Origin: a virus
Length of the DNA stretch: 59,611 nt
Reading direction: 5' to 3' (one strand)
Virus record (IMG/VR): IMGVR_UViG_3300047557_002845
Span: 1 to 59,611 of that record
Below the pieces are notes generated by a model. It had not been told where the DNA came from, ran no database searches, and worked only from the letters and a program-made list of their open reading frames with translations. Positions 13,001 through 18,360 of the stretch are shown here, piece after piece; position 1 is the stretch's first letter, and each line of letters starts with the position of its first letter. The position numbers and the translations under genes were made by a program.

Positions 13001-16000
13001 CATCTAGCAAGTCCGCAATATCTGCTCCTAGCTGATTTTTTAGATTATCTGAAAGGTCTTTTAGAGGACTTGATAAAGTTCCCTTACTTAAGTCAGTTAA
13101 ATCTTGTAATAGACCTGGGTCTACATTTCTTAAGAGTTTATCTATTCTCCTAGCGATTTTGACTTCATTTTTAATAAGTTTGTTCTGTAGGGTAAAAGCA
13201 TTATAGCTTTCTGATATAAACTTATCTAATTTAACTTCTTTTACTTGTTGTAGAACTTGATTAGTAAAGGAAGTCAAGCCAGAGAAGCCGGGACCGATTA
13301 GGCTTTTAAGGGATATACTATCTTGAATAATCTGGCCGCTTGGGGTAATATTTTGTTGTTTAAGGGTAGTTACACCCCGAGCTTGTCTATAAGGTTTGTA
13401 GTATAGAAAAGGATTAGCAGGGATAAAACTGGCTAACGTGTCTAGTTGACTGGCTATTTCTTCCAGACGTTTATAACCAAAGTTATGTACATTAAGAATG
13501 TCATTATAGATGTCGTTGCTTTTAAAGATTAAACTGATACCCCCAGATATATTTTGTTTTAATTTACTTAAAGTATTTTCAAACAGGGTTTTGTCAACGT
13601 CTTCGTATACAGCTATATCTCGTATAATAGGTTCAATGATGTTAGTAAAATGGGAGCTATCAATATTTCTTAGAAAGCTAACAGTATTAAAAAGGGCGGG
13701 GCGATTACTCAAGGTATTAAAAGTAATTTGAGTGCTATCCACCCCAAAAGTTGATTTTTTAAAAGTAGCAATGGAGTTTAAATCAGAGGGGTCTAAGGAG
13801 CCGGTAGATATTGCATTTCTTACTAGATTAATATCTTTATCTATAATGTCACTTGATACTTTGAATGTATCAAACTGAGATTTAATTTCAGAGTCTAAAG
13901 AAAGGGGCGTCGAAGCTGCTTCATTAATAATATAGTTATAGTACTCATCTAGGACTTTACCTAATTGTGCAGGATTAGGAGAGGTTTTTAAGGCCTGAGT
14001 TACATCATTTATTACATTCAAGCGACTTATAGTAGTATCATCAAAGTATACTTTTTGTATAAACTTAGGAGTTTTTTGAAAGTCAAGTTGAGATATATAA
14101 TCAGTACCTATATCTTCAAATTTAGCGCGGGCAATAGCGATACTATGAGTTATCCCAAAGTAAAAAGCAAGGGAATAAGCAGTGCTAGACATAGCAGAGC
14201 TAAAAGTATATAAAGTACTTTCAAAGAAACCGCGCCTGTCATCTTTACGATAAGCAGCTTTATGAAAGTCTTTCATATTACCATAAACTAGACCAGCTCT
14301 TAGGTCTTTGTAATACATGTTAGTATAATGACCAGTTAGAGTATCTAAGAATCGGCCTACGCCTTTGCTAATAGTAGAGAATAAACCATCATTAGGTTTA
14401 TAGAGGTTAGGAAATCCAGCATTAATATAAGCACCAAGACCAATAGAAAAAGGGTGTTGTAAAGCAAAATCAGCATAGAAAGCTGAGAATTTTTCCAATG
14501 AAGATTGTTTATCCAACCCGTACCTTAGATGTTGGTAGATATCAGGCGTATTATTAAGGTTAAACCCATGACGAGAGTAGTACTCAGTAGGAATAGAAGT
14601 AGGAAGAAAGACAGCGCTGGAGTTAAGCTTATTATTTAATACGCCACCAATAGACAACATATCTGGCATAAGAAACTGAACTAAATCATTCTTTGTCGAT
14701 ATTCTTGTTTGAGCTTCTTTTATATCCCCCTCTGGATACATAGCTTTGTATAAGCGAAGCGCTGAGTAATCTTTATTTAATGCGGCTTGGTTAATTAAAG
14801 TTTCTAGTTTAGTTTTATTTAGGGTGATTGCCTTGTCGTCCTTTATATCCTGTTTTATAGCATCTATAACGGGTATACCAATACCTGAAGATCTAAACTG
14901 TAAACTAACTTCAGCAACATGTCGTGATGAGTTTTTACTGAAGTTATGACTACCAAGGTGAAGAGTATCTTTAGAAGCAATAACTTTAGCGTGGGGAAAA
15001 GCCTTAGAATTTTCTGGAACTATTAGTACATCAACACCACCTTCTAGTAAAATTCTAGCAAAGTTAGAGCTTTGTTGTTGGCCATCTACACCGAGGGGGT
15101 TTTTAATAAAAATAGAGACTTTTTTACCCTGTTTTTGAGCTGTAACAAAAGCGTTAGCTATGTCTGAGTCCGTTGCATAGGGCATAACCCCGTATATTTC
15201 GCCTTTAGATTCCTGTATCAAGTTAATAATTTCTTGTGTAGAATTACTGCCCATACCTCCAATACTTACTTTCTTAGAAGTAAGTTTTTCCTGTAAAGGT
15301 AAAAAGGTATCAGAAGGTTGTGCGGTAGCTAAAAAAGTAGCTACCTCTCTAAGGTCTTTTGCGATTTGGGGGTCATTACCGGAGATAGCATAGTTAATTT
15401 GTTTATGTCGTTTATCGGCCGGGGTATTATAGACTTCAACTAAAGTATTAAGATTACCTGTGGACACAAAATAACGGTCTGAGCGACCTTCTTCTTCTAC
15501 AAAGAATTTAGAGTGAACAATATAATTACTAACCTGATTTTGGTTAGAAGAGTTCTTACTATATTCTACAGCATAAGGTATAGTTTTATTAGTAACATCA
15601 ACACCACCTAAAAGAAAAGTTCTAGAGAACATAGCAACTGCGTGATGAAACCAATTGCCTCTTGAAGGTTGTGGAGTATCAGAATCCGTGCCAACAGTTA
15701 AACCATAAGCTTTTAAAGCTGAATTAGGTATAAAGCGCATACGAGCTGTATTTAGCTCAGAAAGATGTGTAGAGTCTATAGTAGTAGGAGAAAACACATA
15801 GCCAAGACTACCAACAAAGAGAGAGACTAAAGCCTTTCTACCAAAACTACCTGGTTTAAAAGAACCTGACTTAGGGGTAGTAGAGAAAAGGTTTATAGAA
15901 TTAGAAACAACAGGTTCTGCTAAGTATCCTAATAAACCATATTGCAAAGAATTAACAAATCGAGCGGTGTTGACGCTTTCTGTACTTTGTTTCTGCTCTT

Positions 16001-16574
16001 CAGAGGTTTTATATATAGGGTTACCGGTAAGTTTTTCAGATGCATAGTTTATTATTTCTCCTACGCCGGAATTAAAAGCACCTATAATTTTAAGACTCAG
16101 AATAGAGTTTAGTGCTATAGATGAACTTTCTACCATACTCTCGGTTAAAGAGACATTACCGGGTCCCATAGAAACAACAATTCCATCGTCTTTAGCTTTT
16201 TCAGAAAAGACTTTAAGAAACTGTGGGTTTGAGGATAGTTCGTAAAAAGCACCTTTTAAACTATTAGGTTTAGACTCTTCTAAAAATCCCATTAAGCCTT
16301 TACCTATGTCCCGTGAATTATAAAATGTATGTTTTTTATCTAAGAGAGTGCCGAAAGGTTTAGGTGTAGTATTAGTAGAAGTAGAAGCTAAAGAGGTATT
16401 TGAAGCTAGTAATATAGAGGAATTATTAAAAAGAGAAAGTTGAGGGTTATTAGAGGTAAAAGAGGAGAAAGAACTTAAAGAAGAAGGATTACTAATAGAA
16501 GGGTAAAGTGTTTGAGCTGTATCAGCTAAACTAAATGAAGACCTTCTATTCTGTTCTAAAGACTCTAACTCCAT
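1059..16574 (-). CDS. Giant virion/tail protein: PLD-type domain, M23-like and GH104-like murein hydrolase domains (candidate tape measure)
   Basis: Single frame of 5171 codons, last gene of the minus-strand block. A phospholipase-D-type domain spans about residues 320-600: first lobe with H354-S-K356 followed by a STGNLN segment, second lobe with H528-A-K530 followed by GSHNFS. The middle is long, Ser/Ala-rich and punctuated by hydrophobic Gly-rich segments, as in tape-measure proteins. Residues about 3270-3415 hold a duplicated Pro- and Arg-rich linker. Residues about 4640-4735 look like a LytM/M23 fold with altered metal ligands. Residues about 4790-4960 match the lambda R/GH104 muramidase pattern, with catalytic-type E4816 in AEGT and a downstream SGRYQ. 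Domain order suggests a tail or ejected protein that opens peptidoglycan. Tape measure is an inference: none is found between tube and hub. The start follows no clear Shine-Dalgarno. Confidence 0.8.
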   Translation of the reverse strand: MELESLEQNRRSSFSLADTAQTLYPSISNPSSLSSFSSFTSNNPQLSLFNNSSILLASNTSLASTSTNTTPKPFGTLLDKKHTFYNSRDIGKGLMGFLEESKPNSLKGAFYELSSNPQFLKVFSEKAKDDGIVVSMGPGNVSLTESMVESSSIALNSILSLKIIGAFNSGVGEIINYASEKLTGNPIYKTSEEQKQSTESVNTARFVNSLQYGLLGYLAEPVVSNSINLFSTTPKSGSFKPGSFGRKALVSLFVGSLGYVFSPTTIDSTHLSELNTARMRFIPNSALKAYGLTVGTDSDTPQPSRGNWFHHAVAMFSRTFLLGGVDVTNKTIPYAVEYSKNSSNQNQVSNYIVHSKFFVEEEGRSDRYFVSTGNLNTLVEVYNTPADKRHKQINYAISGNDPQIAKDLREVATFLATAQPSDTFLPLQEKLTSKKVSIGGMGSNSTQEIINLIQESKGEIYGVMPYATDSDIANAFVTAQKQGKKVSIFIKNPLGVDGQQQSSNFARILLEGGVDVLIVPENSKAFPHAKVIASKDTLHLGSHNFSKNSSRHVAEVSLQFRSSGIGIPVIDAIKQDIKDDKAITLNKTKLETLINQAALNKDYSALRLYKAMYPEGDIKEAQTRISTKNDLVQFLMPDMLSIGGVLNNKLNSSAVFLPTSIPTEYYSRHGFNLNNTPDIYQHLRYGLDKQSSLEKFSAFYADFALQHPFSIGLGAYINAGFPNLYKPNDGLFSTISKGVGRFLDTLTGHYTNMYYKDLRAGLVYGNMKDFHKAAYRKDDRRGFFESTLYTFSSAMSSTAYSLAFYFGITHSIAIARAKFEDIGTDYISQLDFQKTPKFIQKVYFDDTTISRLNVINDVTQALKTSPNPAQLGKVLDEYYNYIINEAASTPLSLDSEIKSQFDTFKVSSDIIDKDINLVRNAISTGSLDPSDLNSIATFKKSTFGVDSTQITFNTLSNRPALFNTVSFLRNIDSSHFTNIIEPIIRDIAVYEDVDKTLFENTLSKLKQNISGGISLIFKSNDIYNDILNVHNFGYKRLEEIASQLDTLASFIPANPFLYYKPYRQARGVTTLKQQNITPSGQIIQDSISLKSLIGPGFSGLTSFTNQVLQQVKEVKLDKFISESYNAFTLQNKLIKNEVKIARRIDKLLRNVDPGLLQDLTDLSKGTLSSPLKDLSDNLKNQLGADIADLLDDPKLQSLVDQYLIDYEKFSTTTKFYSNDSIDKIKDNSNKGLNKTLRSVLFSAGPILILDKLLDPHVMQNSGDLISQIFADFNLTRTKDENRVSQIEFTGGIPFYLKYPIILSGFITGGYALPSRKSTYSAVSRLNATLQARYQNVDLSTLGVTDSLLRTAEKELRAAASAASSSTPDLDSNIAKYLFSDRGDRLRLKFGYMGAFLGGSAALIATQTVFNLTAATLNFIKSVDRGEGQKPSSEEMAAGLKVMSIIKRSLTTQKTSNKATVDEIASREVLRLGALNLTYGRDKRPSYIYTFSSQIPTPLFQATLVSKFDKQGSALTYGLGFQFVPILGSGSIPTAPFSISVRPLRNTVEAKRELYKKSLLSLASPSSTSVDQLKQQYEQQMQIAGFFSLLSFPGQFLSVDKDTTLGSAINFLGATSYISTLASKLPKSISSSDRTFRYLTAFSFDTIRNLVGYSQSLTVALPNAFLKAGTSLLGDSYIKAIGPKARKFSPFILSYMYASGITAPEGSFSNVGSQFINPVVSEIHRFFTAVAPITLIYGFGLHHAKVFSRAQDINPSDTATDFISTKQKEIKKIYEQATKSLDPSLLKNYELPLIRTANLRLNIAARRIFSISAILGAVGLLVNSTNSQNFRFGFLDIISDSQIKQLSPTERILQSNYSSARYNPSSSSEAFSSYADYLTRSLLGIFGVQNLFYRDDPNAFLSLAGPFGISETQPNKLRGYTQAQSSSADISGSKVTLAAQLASSDFSMQLKAMLSEASSKDETTTQLFHRLFAYPRKEPAKLSRYISQSEYGLIRNSSHAFQTAITIREYQLQHLKHQRPIELAYTLLKELYASGRIDQANTRIPFSYTPLDSLPKMYATVGTNYSNSSLNLISRVTSLLKGFTSNSQTPIGLEDIAAKQYKETTSQIPFLGYFFDTFKDVASSLSGNSSISSGLALAVQSIPLATFTLGGIIAVGSQTLTSLYAIQTGNVLKSTTNELNTVRTNLEQVSKIKFSFDSSSQKLKLNNTVINNSITDVLNETHLTSGIQNAHNSLFNIDFIDKEIQSDIRDVSRLKNQLNTTSDLALKQTLTDDINTKAKQLTDKLKTKLTDFLDTDVTISTTQTKKVYELLDITDDMRNLLENKVDSILTELTSIIDSTQLDEVLDPRIKKALGSALLQLQKDIYSQANLPPVQKPNPQTSSLSSTVARADKTASIPVKNLNSIIQQRGITGLVLQSSQGAFSLASKFQDLHGPYEVLSGLTLAISSTNRLQKYQGAYAASSGLITTAAAFAAMLAINSFGVSALPLMIAMGLGVWGFTSWDSTFNNKRFTRSALSTMLAIDKAVFDPVRYGTANLLYNLPTIPFLGPISHFPFSLFDSFLNNIYSSSFVSENPNVQMGLSFILPETPQRYDLFRMSKVPNSYTFAGPRQEILSYDEYLKTIASNYQQNVQRAASYKPNIDPLVHPYLQGSVYTGNPFVDEPYLSPSRGGGRSRLLSKFANPPAISNILRIAIGLRSSQSDFDTYGASIYRSYNKPKNPLIGFGQSAFLNAARAGFFLNNNIFSFSTETISKASSFISKHLVEPAGSFFASLYKNLYTQRGATFFNNHLSPAIKGSSLATLIISGIEFYNPNTDPLSQIGIGVLGSTAFTVIADRLQKHLRSKALTPNTVSSSSFFGSTFSFLKRPITQVFGLGLGASLLALGLFTTPQNKNDKNAQTLKNTLQISGGILTAASAVPLSIRLFKSLPFKSLPPNILRLAPRTLFGLGVGYFAYKGFNSINPKQEDQQFNILASGSIGLASSVFSPSILKLFKNNPRIGLSLLSTGLFTGVARLAVNRFKPQSSENEQIITSLAVGVGITAVGNLALPRLMGLFSKFSSSSSPSLAPSSTSTSRSSIFIDTLKKVVKPALTFGRRAAGFFSNFIRFLGNPALLTLIDFQITFGNIERLNNLEKHKRDRVNYRSEYSTAIGAAASSLAFTASYSAISKFGGSNYKTLFASFIISSIVGLFASHLGKQFGDAAYYESRGMQDKYSNNWAYNFSKFIFPSSKANANDNNLASPSSYTKDAVNNILLTTFVINNLFNLWMGVRNWKSVAKASSTLGSTPGPVPGDDGDIPGSSTPPTGPGDDGDIPGSSTPPTGPGDAADSSRRRYHRRRYGPRSASSSSGASFFKRASSRPSSSGGSGPVPGDDADSSRRRYRRRRYGPRSASSSSGASFFKRASSRPSSGGGSFPGFDVGVAPKVEDLESFTSSTPNSKLKIKYLETDRLKGTTIASQTVNSADEVYNKLTTKYSSSLDGKQYDKLSDIVKEKLTPSVIHGGNEFVTMGYVDTTGNYSALSVSYQDTKSGRIVTKIFYAEGTDKSVMDSLIKESGVDTKKDWRSFTHTSPDFKTVDFTPSSPLQPSSAQPPTRSILVLEEGKGIQELNNKAFQHSSNLKLGYVHWIHNLSRNNINLDIEKKSAGAVFSPLKGFGQQLSLLIHQTLHLDSFYKPFSIPNTPNTGPHPPKSGAPATASKTGIPEPPPPPKRAPATTSKTLIPEPPPQEVKTIQSASKLQPGASINIDNLRIDEFSTGIKLVPGKGFVGGKETEFVSAGFTGEFEKSTLTPEDHSKILGQGSKFNESILTVKPDAVNQLGISSEDKVSPILTGTVVEIDGEQRAFLSVSSAFKDESGRSSAGARIFTAKGGNESLLALVNYWEEHGNPSFEMNPSRAPQPVFYNTTVSLDLVSYSSVPNSNLLNPGTLTVKQAASESFLLAESTGNLASFEYNAAPLSLSRIAKAQFIQPINTKSYLIISKDQKKVKPIHYYKNFTEIKTSLNAILNRAIPKEQDITFFKSEIAKNPNLKQDILPLLEDQGLDQIKKEFKKTTVKSQLAFSTKHINLLSFYNEITSETEFKDSYSDYVTKANQNAGGLSKEAKDNARAMKTWQDTYNKFSGGGGGPSSSTFTGEFGAEQDPTLSWLDNYDDSRSIHATLIPFDFQYFNKQFRSLLSFGKQKIAPGIISVSSSAYSFFSDLSKSSFSSIRAASNKVSSIFKPSPRLSVSYTAPRPSPTYRPKPFGVLRSRSHNLFRRFYRPTPSVPKAPPTPNSNISIQKGGVLTGLSIFALSTLLINDKDQNSQALRTTLQIGGGMLAVTSLLAPLLQNKYVQRSLDSVGYLFFVHNTLQTISSVLTLNREVSLKNDNPLVSTYRRLGLLDPHNDSYYYDIKSASRRMGSTLVDIMARGIDSIFYPANFFLGIAVSSLTSYFSGPVKALVGDYLESEMLKHGMYNATPRALANLSKEAGEGAMAGGAIGAAASVLALLGLGAASALSGGTALPATVPVMLGIVGGSTAVGAGSGFLINFHAGTNRYSQQRRISRLRSYAIQNAIASSYASNSASSSDIYDNQGLDPQFYPGSISFSNYGHKDPSGGNKDQQYNISSFAEAYPHHAVFRRKRSQSLFYVNSRGEKVPHEVQEHIGPDGTTREFVKLDITLRKGGRMIGVELPSFATGYAKVVSAGKNSYVSIYKDREMTKFLGRAIHIRATVRTGQKVFFGQIIGTQYPDGDNTHTDLTLLPETYDRYFKALKTGNWGNNLPPALIPPPSAQPQNQSTSTVTQGRNLLTPELYNRLTPKGKLYYDNLRTNPAILALADAVARAEGTDFRNNSVNFGYGYIIGGSNIELSKLNNIQHPFVAPAGHTPLRRRADHLSTASGRYQALDFVYARVASMNHNAPDLAKMFEGVDRRIPINSFSPGVQDLMFIYSLEKRGILQDVIDGNFSEAVLDKLSREYTSITITRNYGGHGTPEGRKNNFIRFLMDRYRIRQAEQLRSKTPNTNTQAKTPKNSTNTQAKTPKDTANIQPRAVFSPKPSSPYSLSPQQQQDIISANSGLSFSELEAINRELDLGISYLQSSKRKISKINARVMLSSAQGGQSPKHPQHPQSNPYSSRPTTAVAVLTPNPDSPIPSISLKVSEDDTNNLHLSSDPLAYLSFVDRQVFLSDINYFMSADYADIV
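5415..5530 (-). repeat. 57-bp tandem repeat coding a Pro-rich linker
   Basis: Two in-frame copies, shifted by 57 bases (19 residues), encode APAT-SKT-IPEPPP-type linker sequence between globular parts of the giant minus-strand protein. Confidence 0.8.
6361..6715 (-). repeat. GC-rich coding duplications (141-bp and 48-bp units) encoding Arg- and Pro-rich linkers
   Basis: The stretch from 6361 recurs from 6502 (141 bases, 47 codons), and a 48-base unit at 6611 recurs at 6659. The longer unit encodes Ser- and Arg-rich sequence with SSRRRYHRRRYGPRS in one copy and SSRRRYRRRRYGPRS in the other. The shorter unit encodes GDDGDIPGSSTPPTGP. The region is much more GC-rich than the rest of the gene and differs in base composition from its neighbours. 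All units keep the reading frame. Confidence 0.9.
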
Positions 16575-16630
16575 ACCTTTAAGACCTTTTTATATTGTGT
16601 ATTTTAACGTAAGAATAACAAGAGAGATAG

Positions 16631-17197
16631 TTAATTATTTGGTAGTGTATTTATGTTATATTCAACCAACTGGTCGACAGTTAGAGCTGGTTGAAATGTG
16701 ATATTGATGATAGTATTAAGAAGGTTGTCAGAGAAGACATTAAGCATATTATTCTCATAAGAGAAAGAGGAAGAGGAGTTAACTGAGAGAACGTCCCAGA
16801 AAGTGAGGGGAAGGGAGTAGGGGTTAGTATTAAGCAAGAAAGAATAGGAAGAGATAAGAGGGCGGCTACGAACAATCCAAACTTGTTTATCAAGTGGTTT
16901 AGAGACATCTTCTTTATAGTAAGAGACATGGTAGCGCCCAATAGGAAGGTAAATATCAGAGGGGACAAGTTCTAGTTTAAGAATACCGTTTGAAGGGAAT
17001 TGAATGCGAAAAGGTTGAGGGAGGTAGTGTTGAATAGAAGGGCGAGAAGAACGAGGTGGTTGGATATAAAGAGAATACTTAGTAAAGTCAATAGTCGGGG
17101 TTACCTCGTTAAGTTTATAAGCAGAGACTAGTTCTAAAGCAATAGGGCTATAAGTTAAAGGTAGGACAGGATTATAAAAAAGATTAGTATTAGACAT
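16631..17197 (-). CDS. Hypothetical protein, 188 aa
   Basis: I do not recognise this protein. It has a beta-rich composition with many Ser, Pro, Tyr and Asn, no obvious signal peptide and no membrane segment. It lies between the terminator at 17330 and the giant gene, 56 bases upstream of the latter. It is therefore probably transcribed with the giant gene from a promoter within 17198-17329. The structural context suggests a virion or assembly protein, but nothing in the sequence proves it. Confidence 0.6.
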   Translation of the reverse strand: MSNTNLFYNPVLPLTYSPIALELVSAYKLNEVTPTIDFTKYSLYIQPPRSSRPSIQHYLPQPFRIQFPSNGILKLELVPSDIYLPIGRYHVSYYKEDVSKPLDKQVWIVRSRPLISSYSFLLNTNPYSLPLTFWDVLSVNSSSSFSYENNMLNVFSDNLLNTIINITFQPALTVDQLVEYNINTLPNN

Positions 17198-17329
17198 AGA
17201 GGGAAGAAAGTATTAGAGGGTAGAAGAAAAGATAGTATTAGAGGTTAAAAGAGATGGAAGGAGAGAGGGAGGAGAGGGGCTAGAAAGTAATAGCTAAACT
17301 AACGTATAGGAAAAAGTAAGAGAAATTAA

Positions 17330-17353
17330 AAAGGTAGCCGCGCGGCTACCTTT
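17330..17353 (-). terminator. Perfect 24-nt palindrome, probable intrinsic terminator
   Basis: AAAGGTAGCCGC followed by its exact reverse complement. Read on the minus strand the stem is followed by TTTTTAATTT. It lies 31 bases past the stop codon of the ATPase gene. The core GTAGCCGCGCGGCTAC is identical to that of the palindrome at 45627. Confidence 0.75.
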
Positions 17354-17383
17354 AAAACACACAAGATAAAAAATGTTTAGTTA

Positions 17384-18247
17384 CTACTCTGGCTTTTTAG
17401 TACTTTCTAATTGTTTTAGAATATTAGCTTGGAGTATAGCATCTAAATCTTCTATCTCTATTGCTGTAGAGGAATCTCCTAGTATATCGTCCCAGTTACT
17501 TATATTTCCTTCCTCATCTACAAGTGCTGTAGTTAGCTTAGTTTTGTAATTATTGTCTAAGTAAACGTTATATACTTTAAACTTAGTGTTATAGTAGGAG
17601 CCTTCTGCTATCCTTCGTTGAAATCTTCTAAGAAAGTTAATGCTGTTAGTTTCCACTAAAAACTGTAAGTTTTTAGTTTTATAGTAATCTATTAATATAT
17701 CAGCTAGAGCTACTTGTAATTGAGGGTCTAAGCCAGCATCAGGGTTATCAAGAGCCAAAGTAGTATCGTTACTAACAAATTCTAATAAGATTAGTAATTG
17801 TAGAATGGAGTTAACAGAAGTACCAAGTTTATTAACCTCAACTTTAAAGCCATCAAACGTTTTAGCAATAATCTTATACTTATTAGGTTTAGTAGTAGAT
17901 TGTTTTAACGATATAGATTGAACAAGATTAAGATCAGAGAGAGTTTTAGAGAGAGTAGCTTCAAAGTTAGGGACACTTTTTTTAAGAGCTATAAAGAAAG
18001 GATAGATATACTGACCATTAATGCCGGCTAAGAAAGTGATAGGGTCTTTAAGGTAGTAATAGTTAGGAATAATAGCGCGGCGGGAGTTAAGATAAAGAAC
18101 ATGTTCTGCGTTACGTTTATAATAAATATGTCTAAGGATAGATGATTTACCTGTGTTGTTATGCCCCATAAAAAGGGTAATAGGGGAGAGAGAGAAATGT
18201 AGGCTATGGCAGGAGTTAAACCTATCAATCTGGTGTTTTGTTAACAT
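17384..18247 (-). CDS. AAA-type (OLD/AAA_21-like) ATPase with degenerate active-site motifs
   Basis: 287 residues. An ABC/SMC-type P-loop, GHNNTGKSS, is at about residues 28-36. The segment LALDNPDAGLDP at about 164-175 occupies the place of the usual LLDEPEAGLHP Walker B/D-loop, and FLVETNS near 197 that of the usual T-H-S switch. The catalytic Glu is thus Asn and the switch His is Asn, so hydrolysis may be weak or regulated. In the family such proteins are small stand-alone ATPases, sometimes paired with nucleases. No nuclease domain is visible here. The gene follows the terminase by 113 bases and ends at a strong hairpin. A role in packaging, anti-defence or host takeover cannot be chosen from sequence alone. 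Confidence 0.7.
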   Translation of the reverse strand: MLTKHQIDRFNSCHSLHFSLSPITLFMGHNNTGKSSILRHIYYKRNAEHVLYLNSRRAIIPNYYYLKDPITFLAGINGQYIYPFFIALKKSVPNFEATLSKTLSDLNLVQSISLKQSTTKPNKYKIIAKTFDGFKVEVNKLGTSVNSILQLLILLEFVSNDTTLALDNPDAGLDPQLQVALADILIDYYKTKNLQFLVETNSINFLRRFQRRIAEGSYYNTKFKVYNVYLDNNYKTKLTTALVDEEGNISNWDDILGDSSTAIEIEDLDAILQANILKQLESTKKPE

Positions 18248-18360
18248 AATAAAGAACAGTAACTATAGAGCTAAAAACACTGTAACCAAGAACAAAATAA
18301 GTTAGAAAAATAGGCACTATGCTGTAATAACAGCCTAAAAGAAGCAGAGTTTAAAAAGAG

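Noticed and set aside
18321-18334. Small hairpin GCTGT-AATA-ACAGC after the terminase gene
   Set aside because: Stem of only five pairs and no T run directly after it, so it was not listed as a terminator.
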